The position numbers and the translations under genes were made by a program. Shown one piece after another: positions 9,366 to 17,910 of a stretch of DNA of 64,000 bases (positions are counted from its first letter, which is position 1; every line of letters begins with the position of its first letter). A model generated the notes under the pieces. That model saw only the letters and a program-made list of their open reading frames with translations, was not told the origin of the DNA and ran no database searches. The stretch spans positions 157,590 to 221,589 of the forward strand of contig JAURWY010000006.1 of the NCBI GenBank assembly GCA_030654695.1, in the 5' to 3' direction. The stretch is from Polaromonas sp. (GTDB lineage Bacteria; Pseudomonadota; Gammaproteobacteria; Burkholderiales; Burkholderiaceae_C).

Positions 9366-10074
9366 AGTCAACAACATTTTGGTCAATTACGGTGCTGCAC
9401 CGGCTTTGTGGGGCGTCAGCCTTGAAGTCAAAACGGGTGAGATGGTCTGCGTGGTTGGCCCCAACGGTGCTGGCAAGACCACGCTGATCAACGCGATTGC
9501 CGGCATGCACCGCGTGCGCGGTGGCACGCTGAATTTCAATGGCCGTGACATCACGCAACTGGAGAGTCACCGTTTTTGCGAGGCGGGCATCGCCATCGTT
9601 CCGGAGGGTCGGCGTTTGTTCACCCAAATGACGGTCTACGACAACCTGGAGTTGGGCAGTTTCATTGCACCGGCCAAAGCCAAGCGGCAAGAAACGCTGG
9701 CGTATGTCTTGTCGCTGTTTCCGGCTCTCAAGGCAAAGCTGCAGAGTCCGGCAGGGGCCCTCTCGGGCGGTCAACAGCAGATGGTGGCGATTGGCCGCGC
9801 CTTGATGGCCCGACCCAGTTTGCTGTTGATGGATGAGCCGTCGCTTGGTTTGGCGCCCGCCATTGTGTTGGACATGTTTGGCGCTATTCGCCAGATCAAT
9901 GCGCAAGGCACCTCGGTGCTGCTGGTCGAGCAAAACGTGGCCATGGCCATGGCGTTAGCCCACCGTGCCTATGTGATGGAAGAAGGGCATATCGTGGCCG
10001 AAGGTTTGGCCAGTGAGTTGCTCACGCGGCCCGAAATTCAGAAGGCTTATCTGGGTCTGGATATTCCGAGTTAA
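9358..10074 (+). CDS. livF: ABC transporter ATP-binding protein (LivF family)
   Basis: The start at ATG 9358 overlaps the stop of the fused permease/ATPase by 8 nt; the upstream in-frame ATG would extend into that gene without family support. The 238 residues carry Walker A GPNGAGKT (34-41), the signature LSGGQ (135-139), Walker B LLLMDE (155-160) and the LivF-type PEGRRLFTQMTVYDNLELG block. It pairs with the LivG-like domain of the fused protein to energise uptake. Confidence 0.93.
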   Translation: MLEVNNILVNYGAAPALWGVSLEVKTGEMVCVVGPNGAGKTTLINAIAGMHRVRGGTLNFNGRDITQLESHRFCEAGIAIVPEGRRLFTQMTVYDNLELGSFIAPAKAKRQETLAYVLSLFPALKAKLQSPAGALSGGQQQMVAIGRALMARPSLLLMDEPSLGLAPAIVLDMFGAIRQINAQGTSVLLVEQNVAMAMALAHRAYVMEEGHIVAEGLASELLTRPEIQKAYLGLDIPS

Positions 10075-10109
10075 CGTGTTCATAGCCGGGTGCCCAGAGC
10101 CGGCTGATA

Positions 10110-10910
10110 ATGAGCTGCTTTGCTCCTGCACGTTTTTCTGATCGTGTTTTTGCCGTGAATTTCCCCCTCATCACTGATCCTTTTTTTTATGTGTGTGCCA
10201 TTCCGGCCGTGCTGCTGGTGGGTATCAGCAAAAGCGGTTTTGGCATGGGCATTGGTTCGCTGGCGGTGCCGCTGATGGCTTTGACGATCACGGTGCCGCA
10301 AGCTGCGGCGATCTTGATGCCTGTGTTGCTGTTTGTCGATCTGCTGGGGCTGGCCGCGTTCCGCAAAAACATCGATGTCAAGCTGCTGCGTTTTTTGATT
10401 CCCTACGGCTTGCTTGGCGTCTTGTTGGGTGCGCTGATGTTCAAGTCGTTGGACACCCGATTGGTGTCCGGGTTGGTGGGTGGCTTCACGCTGCTTTTTT
10501 TGGCGCAGCGCTTGGTGTTTCCGCCGCACGCTGACAGTCCGCCACCCCCGCGCTGGTTCGGTCGGGTGATGACCACTTTGTCGGGTTTCACCAGTTTTAT
10601 CGCTCATTCGGGTGGCCCGCCCATTGGTGCTTATGTGATCCCTTTGCGCTTGAGTCCGCTGTACTTTGCGTCAACCATGGCTTATTTTTTCTTCGTGATC
10701 AATTTGTCCAAGTGGGCCCCGTTTGCTTTGTTGGGCCTGTTGGACTGGCGCAATATGGCGACTTCGATCGTGCTGCTGCCTTTGGTGCCGATCGGGGTGA
10801 TGGTGGGCTTGGCCATGGCCAAGCGCATCAGTCCGTTGCTGTTCAATCGCTTGATTCTTTGGGGGATGGGGCTGACGGGCAGCAAGCTGCTGTGGGACGC
10901 GTGGCACTGA
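10110..10910 (+). CDS. TauE/SafE (TSUP) family membrane transporter
   Basis: This 266-residue hydrophobic protein contains the family signature IPAVLLVGISKSGFGMGIGSLAVPLMAL near the N-terminus (residues about 27-54). About eight membrane segments follow. TSUP proteins move sulfite, sulfonates or other organic anions across the inner membrane. The true start may be GTG 10155 (VNFPLITDPFFY), which fits family N-termini better; neither start has a clear ribosome site. It ends the plus-strand transport cluster and could export a pathway product, though this is inference. Confidence 0.85.
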   Translation: MSCFAPARFSDRVFAVNFPLITDPFFYVCAIPAVLLVGISKSGFGMGIGSLAVPLMALTITVPQAAAILMPVLLFVDLLGLAAFRKNIDVKLLRFLIPYGLLGVLLGALMFKSLDTRLVSGLVGGFTLLFLAQRLVFPPHADSPPPPRWFGRVMTTLSGFTSFIAHSGGPPIGAYVIPLRLSPLYFASTMAYFFFVINLSKWAPFALLGLLDWRNMATSIVLLPLVPIGVMVGLAMAKRISPLLFNRLILWGMGLTGSKLLWDAWH

Positions 10911-10941
10911 CTTAGACCGCAGCGATTCAGGACTTTGATGT

Positions 10942-11445
10942 TCAGTCTGGGGTCGTGAGCGCGCCGCTGTTGGCGCTGGCAAAGCCAAGTTGTCGCCAAG
11001 CTTCAAAGACCGTCACAGCCACGGCGTTGGACAAGTTCAGGCTGCGCTGACCGTCCAGCATCGGCAGGCGCAGACGTTGCGCTGGCGCAAAGGTGTCGCG
11101 TAACGCGGCTTGAAGACCTTGGGTTTCAGAGCCGAACACCAGCCAGTCACCGGCTTCAAAATGCACGTCGTAGACGCTGCCGCTGCCGCGCGTGGTCATG
11201 GCAAACATGCGCTCGGGCCGGGGTTGTTGGCTGTCCAGCAGCGCCTGCCAGTTGGCGTGGCGCAAGACGCGGGTGTACTCGTGATAGTCCAGCCCAGCGC
11301 GGCGCATGTGCTTGTCTTCCATCGAGAAGCCCAGCGGTTCGACCAAGTGCAGCGTGCAGCCGGTGTTGGCCGCGAGGCGGATGACGTTGCCCGTGTTGGG
11401 CGGAATTTCGGGGGCGACCAGAACAATATGAAACATGCGCGTCAT
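10942..11445 (-). CDS. trmL: tRNA (cytidine(34)-2'-O)-methyltransferase
   Basis: The 167 residues form a small SPOUT (trefoil-knot) methyltransferase of the length typical for TrmL. Signatures are IPPNTGNVIRLAANTG near the start, LVFGSETQGL in the middle and LPMLDGQRSLNLSNAVAV at the SAM-binding knot. TrmL 2'-O-methylates the wobble nucleotide of two tRNA-Leu isoacceptors. An internal ATG at 11436 (MFHIVLVAPE) is an alternative start. It lies directly behind comF on the minus strand, with a one-base overlap. Confidence 0.92.
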   Translation of the reverse strand: MTRMFHIVLVAPEIPPNTGNVIRLAANTGCTLHLVEPLGFSMEDKHMRRAGLDYHEYTRVLRHANWQALLDSQQPRPERMFAMTTRGSGSVYDVHFEAGDWLVFGSETQGLQAALRDTFAPAQRLRLPMLDGQRSLNLSNAVAVTVFEAWRQLGFASANSGALTTPD

Positions 11446-12191
11446 TATGTCGGGGCGGTGCGCGTCAGCACCAGCGCGCTGACATGGCTGGCACCGGCTT
11501 GGCGCAGAACGCCCGCCGCCGTCAGCAGTGAGGCGCCGCTGGTCATCACGTCGTCGATCAGCACCACGCGGCGGCCGGTCAGTTCCGCTGTGCGCAGCGG
11601 CGCCACAGCGAAAGCCCCTTTTAAATTCTCAAGACGCGCGCTGCGTTTGAGTTCGCTTTGCGGCCGGGTGTGGCGTATGCGCAGCAGCAAAGAGGTGTCG
11701 GCGCTGGCGCGGCAGGCGCTTTGACGCAGCAGCGCACGGGTCAACTCCCAGGCTTGGTTGAAGCCGCGCCAGGCCAGCCGTTCGGCTGACAGCGGCAGCG
11801 GTAACAGCCAATCTTGCGCCGTCAACTGACCCAAAAACGCACGCACTGCGGGCTGTTCCAGCAGCGTGCTCGCCATGAAGCTAGCCCAGCCGGTCTGGCT
11901 GTCAAACTTGTAGCGCGACACCAGCTCAGACCACGGAAAGGCATACGGCAGGGCGGCAAAGCAGGCGTCGAGGCCGAAAGGCTGACGCTTGCATCGGGCG
12001 CACTGCGAGGTCTGCTCAGTCAGTTCCGGCAATTCCGGCAATTCCAGCGCGCAAGTGCGGCAACGCCTGCGTGGCTGGCCGAAGCGTGCCATGCAGGCAT
12101 GGCACACCGGCGCACTTGGCCAACTCCGGCACACCGCGCACTGGCTGGGCACGCGGTTCATGAGCAAAGCGGGCAGGGCGTTGAAATGCAT
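11445..12191 (-). CDS. comF: ComF family phosphoribosyltransferase-like protein
   Basis: The 248 residues have an N-terminal zinc-finger region with repeated Cys pairs (CAVC, CHAC, CRTC, CARC) and a C-terminal phosphoribosyltransferase fold with the PRPP loop VVLIDDVMTSGASL. ComF/GntX proteins are linked to DNA uptake and are widespread in Burkholderiales. The start codon lies only 21 nt from the divergent start of the BioC-like gene, so the two must share a very compact promoter region. Confidence 0.88.
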   Translation of the reverse strand: MHFNALPALLMNRVPSQCAVCRSWPSAPVCHACMARFGQPRRRCRTCALELPELPELTEQTSQCARCKRQPFGLDACFAALPYAFPWSELVSRYKFDSQTGWASFMASTLLEQPAVRAFLGQLTAQDWLLPLPLSAERLAWRGFNQAWELTRALLRQSACRASADTSLLLRIRHTRPQSELKRSARLENLKGAFAVAPLRTAELTGRRVVLIDDVMTSGASLLTAAGVLRQAGASHVSALVLTRTAPT

Positions 12192-12212
12192 CGAGTCAAT
12201 ATACTCGTGCCT

Positions 12213-13133
12213 ATGAGTTCAAGCCAACGCCCACCGACGCTAGACCCTCTTGCTGTCGAGCGCTGGCAGCGAATAGCGCCCGATGTCACACCGTGGCTGC
12301 ACGAAGAAGTCGCGCGCCGCATGCTGGACCGATTGCAATGGATCAAGCTGCAACCCGCTGTCTGGGCGCATTGGGGCGCTGTTCGCGGCGGTCTGCAAGC
12401 GCATGACGTGCTGTCCAAACAATATGCCCGCGCCCAATGCCACGTTATTGAAACTTCGGAGCACCGAAAGGCCTTTGCCCAAGCAGCGCTGGTACCACCT
12501 TGGTGGAAAAGAATGGCGCTGATGTTGTCAGGCGGCGGTTCAGCCACCCGGTTTGACACACCTGCCCCCGGCAGCGTCAACATGCTCTGGGCCAACATGG
12601 CCTTGCACGAAGCGGCTGATCCACAAGCCTTGTTGGCGGCTTGGCATCGCTTGTTGGCGGTCGACGGCTTCGTCATGTTTTCCAGCCTCGGGCCTGACAC
12701 AGCACGTGAAGTGCGCGATTTGTACGAGGCCTTGGGCTGGCCGCCCGCCGGCCATCAGCTGACCGACATGCACGACTGGGGTGACATGTTGGTGCAGACC
12801 GGCTTTGCCGAGCCGGTGATGGACATGGAGCGCATCACGCTGACCTACGAAACGCCGACACGTCTGCTGCAAGAGCTGACCGAACTCGGCCGCAACTTTC
12901 ACCCGCAGCGCTTCAGTGCCTTGCGCGGGCGCCAGTGGAAGGCCAAGCTTGAGCAACTGATCAGCGAGCGTTTGCCGCGTGGCGCAGATGGCCGCCTGTC
13001 GCTGACCTTTGAGGTGATTTACGGCCATGCCCTGAAAGCCCGACCAAAGATGAAGGTCTCGGCACTGAGTTCTGTCTCGGTCGCGGACATGCGCAGCATG
13101 TTGCAGGCCCAGCGCGGGCCGTCCAGCCCGTGA
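12213..13133 (+). CDS. BioC-like SAM-dependent methyltransferase
   Basis: Starting at ATG 12213 (MSSSQRPPTLDPLAVERW) the product has 306 residues. The SLGPDTAREVRDLYEALGW and TDMHDWGDMLVQTGFA blocks match the malonyl-ACP O-methyltransferase BioC group of Burkholderiales, which starts pimeloyl synthesis for biotin. The SAM-binding glycine motif is poor, reading HWGAVRGG where LDxGxGxG is expected, so activity is uncertain. Divergent from comF; no other biotin gene is visible in the window. Confidence 0.72.
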   Translation: MSSSQRPPTLDPLAVERWQRIAPDVTPWLHEEVARRMLDRLQWIKLQPAVWAHWGAVRGGLQAHDVLSKQYARAQCHVIETSEHRKAFAQAALVPPWWKRMALMLSGGGSATRFDTPAPGSVNMLWANMALHEAADPQALLAAWHRLLAVDGFVMFSSLGPDTAREVRDLYEALGWPPAGHQLTDMHDWGDMLVQTGFAEPVMDMERITLTYETPTRLLQELTELGRNFHPQRFSALRGRQWKAKLEQLISERLPRGADGRLSLTFEVIYGHALKARPKMKVSALSSVSVADMRSMLQAQRGPSSP

Positions 13134-13275
13134 ATACAGCGCACCCGCCAATGGTCATTGACTGAAAACCGGGGGCTCTGCCAAACCATGCTGGCTACAA
13201 TCACCTGCGAGTTTTGGGTATATTCCCCCGCTTTCAAGCGTCGCCTTCAGGGCGCTATTTTGTGAGTGCTTCTTC

Positions 13276-13809
13276 GTGTTGAATCCTGCTCTCAAGCTTC
13301 GCTTCGGTACTCTGCGTGCGCAGGGAGATCACGAGGCGCCTCTGGTGCAATGGCAGCTCAAGCCCAACTGCTCGGTCACGCCGACTCAACTGGTCCAGTT
13401 TTACGCATCGCTGTGCGTGGTTTCGCTGGGCATTGCCGCTTTTTTCTGGGTTCAGGGTGCGCGCATGGTGCTGTCTTTTGCCGGAATTGAGCTGATCGCG
13501 GTGGGCGCTGCCCTGTTGATCTACGCGCGCCATGCCCGCGATGGTGAAAAAATATTTTTACACGGCACGCAATTGGTGGTTGAGCTGCACACGGCAGGCC
13601 GCACTGAGCGCGCCGAGTTTGCCCGCGAATGGGTTCGGGTCGAGCCTAAAAGCGGCGATGGCTCTCTCATAGAGGTCTCGGGGCAGGGAAGAACGGTGGA
13701 GGTGGGGCGATTTTTACGTCCGGAATTACGCCCTGCGCTGGCCCGTGAAATCCGTTTGGCGCTGCGCGGTTGGTTGGTCAGTGGGGCTGAAAGCCCGGTG
13801 TCAAGGTGA
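13276..13809 (+). CDS. DUF2244 domain membrane protein
   Basis: The GTG at 13276 gives 177 residues. Two adjacent hydrophobic segments (about residues 39-78) are followed by a soluble C-terminal part with RTERAEFAREWVRVEP and LRPELRPALAREIRLALRGW. This matches DUF2244 proteins, which often lie directly upstream of cytochrome oxidase subunit II in Burkholderiales and alphaproteobacteria. Function is not established; the location suggests a link to oxidase biogenesis. Confidence 0.82.
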   Translation: MLNPALKLRFGTLRAQGDHEAPLVQWQLKPNCSVTPTQLVQFYASLCVVSLGIAAFFWVQGARMVLSFAGIELIAVGAALLIYARHARDGEKIFLHGTQLVVELHTAGRTERAEFAREWVRVEPKSGDGSLIEVSGQGRTVEVGRFLRPELRPALAREIRLALRGWLVSGAESPVSR

Positions 13810-13839
13810 TCCTTCAAAATCAGTCGGCTGCGCTAACTT

Positions 13840-13845
13840 TATAAT
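13840..13845 (+). promoter_or_regulatory. Candidate -10 box of the cytochrome oxidase operon
   Basis: A perfect TATAAT lies 40 nt before the coxB ATG. The -35 region is weak (TTCAAA-like, with a long spacer), so activator dependence is possible. No other good -10 lies between the DUF2244 stop and coxB. Confidence 0.4.
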
Positions 13846-13885
13846 CTGCCAGTTAAATTAGTCCGTAATTGATTCCATAAAAGTG

Positions 13886-15136
13886 ATGACGATGAACGCA
13901 AGCAAAACAACAAGGTCTGGCATGACACACGCAGGGGTGATTTTGGAGTCGGTAAAACAGGCGCCTTTGGCTGCGTTTTGCAAAGCCGCAACTACCTTCA
14001 CCGTGCTGGCATCTTTGAGCAGTGCGGCCATGGCCCAAGTCAAAGACTTGCCAGGCGGCCCGGGCGTCAACCAGCTCAACTTGCCGATGCCGGCCACGCG
14101 CATAGCTGCCGAGCAAATCTGGTTGCACTGGTTCATGATGATCATCTGCACGGTGATCTTCGTGGCGGTCTTCGGCGTCATGTTCTATTCGATTTGGAAG
14201 CACCGCAAGTCGGTTGGCCACAAAGCCGCCAACTTCCATGAGTCGACCGCTGTCGAAATCGCTTGGACTGTGATCCCCTTCCTGATCGTCATCGGCATGG
14301 CTCTGCCGGCCACCAAAGTGTTGGTCGCGTCCAAAGACACCACCAATGCCGACTTGACCATCAAGGCCACCGGTATTCAGTGGAAATGGGGCTACGAATA
14401 CATCAACGGCGAAGGTGCTGGCATTGGCTTTGTCTCGACGCTAGATGCTGGACATCGCCAGTTGTCCAATGATGGCGGCCCTAAAAAGGGTGAGGAAATT
14501 GACAACTACCTGCTGAAGGTGGACAACCCGATGGTGGTGCCGGTTAATCAAAAAATCCGCATCATCACCACTGCGAACGACGTGATTCACGCCTTTGCAG
14601 TGCCGGCTTTCGGTATCAAGCAAGACGCTATTCCTGGCTTTGTGCGTGACACGTGGTTCCGCGCTGAAAAAACCGGTGACTTTTACGGTCAGTGCCAAGA
14701 ACTCTGCGGCAAAGAACACGCCTACATGCCGATTCACGTCAAAGTGGTGTCGGCTGAGGATTACACGCTGTGGGTCAACGGCAAGCTGAAGGAGGCCTCG
14801 GCCAAGGCGGATGATCCGACGAAAGTTTGGACTTTGACCGATCTGGTCGCCCGTGGCGAAAAAGTTTACGCTGCCAATTGCGCCGCCTGCCACCAAGCCA
14901 ATGGTAAGGGCGCCGGTCCGATCAAACCGCTCGACGGCTCGGCCATCGTGCTGGACAAAGATCATCTCAAACAAATCAACATCCTTCTGAATGGCGCCAA
15001 CAACGGCACCATGCCGGCGTGGAAGCAACTCAGCGACACCGAACTTGCTGCAGTCGCGACCTACACGAAGAACAACTGGTCTAACAAGACTGGCCAGTTG
15101 GTGCAGCCCTCTGAGTTCGTAGCAGCCCGCAAGTAA
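13886..15136 (+). CDS. ctaC: Cytochrome c oxidase subunit II with fused cytochrome c domain
   Basis: GTG 13883, ATG 13886 and ATG 13892 are all possible starts; I use 13886. The protein has about 416 residues: a leader peptide, two membrane helices, a cupredoxin domain with the CuA ligands (CQELCGKEHAYM) and a C-terminal heme c domain with CAACH. This is the caa3-like subunit II usual in Comamonadaceae. It accepts electrons from cytochrome c and passes them to subunit I. First gene of the oxidase operon, with ctaD 74 nt downstream. Confidence 0.96.
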   Translation: MTMNASKTTRSGMTHAGVILESVKQAPLAAFCKAATTFTVLASLSSAAMAQVKDLPGGPGVNQLNLPMPATRIAAEQIWLHWFMMIICTVIFVAVFGVMFYSIWKHRKSVGHKAANFHESTAVEIAWTVIPFLIVIGMALPATKVLVASKDTTNADLTIKATGIQWKWGYEYINGEGAGIGFVSTLDAGHRQLSNDGGPKKGEEIDNYLLKVDNPMVVPVNQKIRIITTANDVIHAFAVPAFGIKQDAIPGFVRDTWFRAEKTGDFYGQCQELCGKEHAYMPIHVKVVSAEDYTLWVNGKLKEASAKADDPTKVWTLTDLVARGEKVYAANCAACHQANGKGAGPIKPLDGSAIVLDKDHLKQINILLNGANNGTMPAWKQLSDTELAAVATYTKNNWSNKTGQLVQPSEFVAARK

Positions 15137-15210
15137 TCCGTTATTCGGTTTCAATTATCAGTAGCCGGATCATCCGGCGCATGTCAAGTTAAGTTATCAA
15201 AGGAAGCCAG

Positions 15211-16827
15211 ATGAGTGCAGTTCTAGACCATCACGATCACGCTCACGACCATGAGCATCACGCCCCCACGGGCTGGCGCCGTTGGGTCTTTGCGACCAAC
15301 CACAAGGACATCGGGACGCTGTATCTGCTGTTCGCCTTCACGATGTTGATGGTCGGTGGTGTACTGGCCATGGGCATTCGTGCCGAGTTGTACCAGCCAG
15401 GCTTGCAATTGGTGAATCCGGAGTTGTTCAATCAGCTCACCACCATGCACGGTCTGATCATGGTGTTCGGCGCCATCATGCCGGCGTTCGTTGGTTTTGC
15501 GAACTGGATGATCCCGTTGCAAATCGGCGCGTCTGACATGGCTTTTGCCCGCATGAACAACTTCAGCTTTTGGCTGATGATTCCGGCTGGCCTGATGTTG
15601 ATGTTCTCATTCTTCATGCCTGGCGGCGCACCCGCAGCTGGCTGGACGCTGTACGCACCGTTGACCCTGCAGATGGGCCCTTCGATGGACGCCGGCATTT
15701 TTGCCATGCACCTGCTGGGTGCTTCGTCCATCATGGGTTCGATCAACATCATCGTCACCATCTTGAACATGCGCGCGCCCGGCATGACCCTGATGAAGAT
15801 GCCAATGTTCTGCTGGACATGGCTCATCACTGCTTATCTGTTGATCGCTGTCATGCCCGTGTTGGCCGGCGCCATCACCATGACGTTGACGGATCGCCAT
15901 TTCGGCACCAGCTTCTTCAACCCAGCCGGCGGCGGCGACCCAGTGATGTACCAGCACATTTTCTGGTTCTTCGGTCACCCCGAGGTCTACATCATGATCT
16001 TGCCGGCTTTCGGCATCGTCAGCCACATCATTCCGGCTTTCTCGCGCAAGCGCCTGTTTGGCTACGCTTCGATGGTTTACGCCACCGGCTCGATCGCTAT
16101 TTTGAGCTTCGTGGTTTGGGCTCACCACATGTTCACCACCGGCATGCCGGTGACCGGTCAGCTGTTCTTCATGTACTCGACCATGTTGATTGCCATTCCT
16201 ACGGGCGTGAAGGTTTTCAACTGGATCGCCACCATGTGGAAGGGTTCCATGACCTTTGAAACGCCGATGTTGTTTGCGGTCGGCTTTCTGTTCGTCTTCA
16301 CGATGGGTGGTTTCACCGGCTTGATCCTTTCGGTTGCGCCGATTGACATTCAATTGCAAGACACTTACTACGTGGTGGCTCACTTCCACTACGTGCTGGT
16401 GGCCGGTTCCTTGTACGCGATGTTTGCCGGCTTCTACTACTGGTGCCCTAAGTGGACGGGCGTGATGTACAACGAGTCCCGCGGCAAGATCCACTTCTGG
16501 TGGTCGCTGATTTCTTTCAACATCACGTTCTTCCCAATGCACTTCTTGGGTCTGGCCGGTATGCCACGTCGCTACGCCGACTACCCGATGCAGTTCGCCG
16601 ATTTCAATGCGATCGCCAGTATTGGTGGCTTGTTCTTCGGTCTGGCTCAGGTTTATTTCTTCGTGTTCATTGCGATTCCTGCCATGCGCGGCATCGGCCC
16701 TAAAGCCGAAGCCAGTCCATGGGAAGGCGCTGAGGGCCTAGAGTGGGAAGTGGCTTCACCGGCACCGTTCCACACCTTTGAAAACCCACCCAAACTGAAT
16801 GCTGCCGCTAACAAGGTGATCGGCTGA
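15211..16827 (+). CDS. ctaD: Cytochrome c oxidase subunit I (aa3 type)
   Basis: The 538 residues form twelve membrane helices. Conserved blocks include NHKDIGTLYLLF, the heme-ligand region TMHGLIMVF, WFFGHPEVYIMILPAFG with the CuB-ligand His and Tyr, VVWAHHMFTTG and HFHYVLVAGSLYAMF with the heme-ligand histidines. A strong AAAGGAAG ribosome site precedes the ATG. The N-terminus carries a His-rich stretch (DHHDHAHDHEHH). It is the catalytic, proton-pumping subunit. Confidence 0.98.
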   Translation: MSAVLDHHDHAHDHEHHAPTGWRRWVFATNHKDIGTLYLLFAFTMLMVGGVLAMGIRAELYQPGLQLVNPELFNQLTTMHGLIMVFGAIMPAFVGFANWMIPLQIGASDMAFARMNNFSFWLMIPAGLMLMFSFFMPGGAPAAGWTLYAPLTLQMGPSMDAGIFAMHLLGASSIMGSINIIVTILNMRAPGMTLMKMPMFCWTWLITAYLLIAVMPVLAGAITMTLTDRHFGTSFFNPAGGGDPVMYQHIFWFFGHPEVYIMILPAFGIVSHIIPAFSRKRLFGYASMVYATGSIAILSFVVWAHHMFTTGMPVTGQLFFMYSTMLIAIPTGVKVFNWIATMWKGSMTFETPMLFAVGFLFVFTMGGFTGLILSVAPIDIQLQDTYYVVAHFHYVLVAGSLYAMFAGFYYWCPKWTGVMYNESRGKIHFWWSLISFNITFFPMHFLGLAGMPRRYADYPMQFADFNAIASIGGLFFGLAQVYFFVFIAIPAMRGIGPKAEASPWEGAEGLEWEVASPAPFHTFENPPKLNAAANKVIG

Positions 16828-16855
16828 TCGCTGACCACTCAACTGTAAAGACGCC

Positions 16856-16969
16856 ATGACACCTGACCAAAAAAAGAACAATCGCCGCTTGGGCCTGATC
16901 CTGGGCACCGTTGCGTTCGTGTTCTTTATCGGCTTCATGGCGCGCTCAATTCTGCTTAGCCGCGGTTGA
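16856..16969 (+). CDS. Cytochrome oxidase small assembly protein
   Basis: A 37-residue open frame, ATG 16856 to TGA 16969, begins MTPDQKKNNRRLGLILGTV and has one membrane helix (about residues 12-30) ending in SILLSRG. Small one-helix proteins of this size between ctaD and ctaG are annotated in related Burkholderiales as oxidase small assembly proteins. It is 28 nt after ctaD and 11 nt before the ctaG ATG chosen here. The call rests on position and topology. Confidence 0.75.
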   Translation: MTPDQKKNNRRLGLILGTVAFVFFIGFMARSILLSRG

Positions 16970-16980
16970 ACTTGAACAAC

Positions 16981-17613
16981 ATGGCAAACGCACGGGAAAA
17001 TTCGAGAATGTTGGGCAAGCTGGGCGTCATCGTGCTCGGCATGTTCGCTTTTGGGTATGCGCTGGTACCGATTTACAACGCCATTTGCGTCATGACCGGG
17101 ATCAACATCTTGGCCATGGGTGACAAGCAAATTCCAGGGGCCACGTCGTCGCAGGCAGCTAATACGCAGGTCGACAAAACCCGCAGTATCACCGTCGAAT
17201 TTGACGCCAACGCGCGCGGTCCTTGGCACTTCAAGCCAGCCATGCGTAGCATGCAAGTGCATCCTGGCGAACTCACCACGGTCATGTACGAGTTCCAAAA
17301 CGTCCAGAGCCGCACGATGTCCGCGCAGGCGATTCCGAGCTACGCACCGCGTCAGTCGGCCGCGCACTTCAACAAGCTGGAGTGTTTTTGCTTTAACCAA
17401 TACACGCTGGCGCCCGGTGAGAAAAAAGAATGGCCGGTAGCGTTTGTGATTGACACCAAGTTGCCCAAAGACGTGACAACCATCACGCTGTCGTACACCT
17501 TCTTTGAAGTCGGTGGCAGAACGCCTGCGGCACCGCCGGGCTTTCAAGATAAATCAGTCTTCAAGCCGGTGGCTGCTGTGACGGTCGTTAAATCTGAGGT
17601 CCTCGGTTTATGA
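16981..17613 (+). CDS. ctaG: Cytochrome c oxidase assembly protein (Cox11/CtaG)
   Basis: I use ATG 16981 (210 residues); a TTG at 16966 overlapping the preceding stop would add five residues. One N-terminal membrane anchor (GKLGVIVLGMFAFGYALVP) is followed by the periplasmic copper-binding domain with the CFCFNQ motif. YTLAPGEKKEWPVAFVID and LSYTFFE are further family blocks. Cox11 delivers copper to CuB of subunit I. The stop overlaps the start of the DUF2970 gene. Confidence 0.95.
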   Translation: MANARENSRMLGKLGVIVLGMFAFGYALVPIYNAICVMTGINILAMGDKQIPGATSSQAANTQVDKTRSITVEFDANARGPWHFKPAMRSMQVHPGELTTVMYEFQNVQSRTMSAQAIPSYAPRQSAAHFNKLECFCFNQYTLAPGEKKEWPVAFVIDTKLPKDVTTITLSYTFFEVGGRTPAAPPGFQDKSVFKPVAAVTVVKSEVLGL

Positions 17614-17813
17614 GTGCCCATTCAACAGCGATGACGATTTTGCACACGGTCAAGGCCGTGGCGTGGTCGTTCATTGGTTTGCGTGGCAGCAAAGAGTCCG
17701 AGCAAAATGCCAAGAAGCTCAACCCTTTGCACATCATTGCGGTCGCGCTGGTGTTTATATTTTTGTTTGTCGGTGCGTTGGTCTTGTTTGTGAACTGGGT
17801 CGTCAAGACGTGA
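17610..17813 (+). CDS. DUF2970 small membrane protein
   Basis: The 67-residue protein overlaps ctaG by an ATGA. An N-terminal VKAVAWSFIGLRGSKESEQNAKKLNP block, typical of DUF2970, precedes a single membrane helix (about residues 44-64). These proteins occur between ctaG and ctaE in Burkholderiales. Function unknown; probably an oxidase accessory. Confidence 0.8.
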   Translation: MSAHSTAMTILHTVKAVAWSFIGLRGSKESEQNAKKLNPLHIIAVALVFIFLFVGALVLFVNWVVKT

Positions 17814-17910
17814 GTTGAGTCCATCGGTCCCCAAACCGGCCCCACTGCAAAATAAAGTGGGGGCAAGATTTGTCAAGAAATTTGAGAATTTAGAGAACAG
17901 AGGTATAGAG

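Noticed and set aside
13158..13201. TTGACT and TACAAT as a promoter for the DUF2244 gene
   Set aside because: The spacing is about 32 nt, far beyond the usual 16-18.
15607..16542. 311-codon antisense frame within ctaD
   Set aside because: Shadow of a highly conserved GC-rich gene; composition is His/Arg-rich with no motif.
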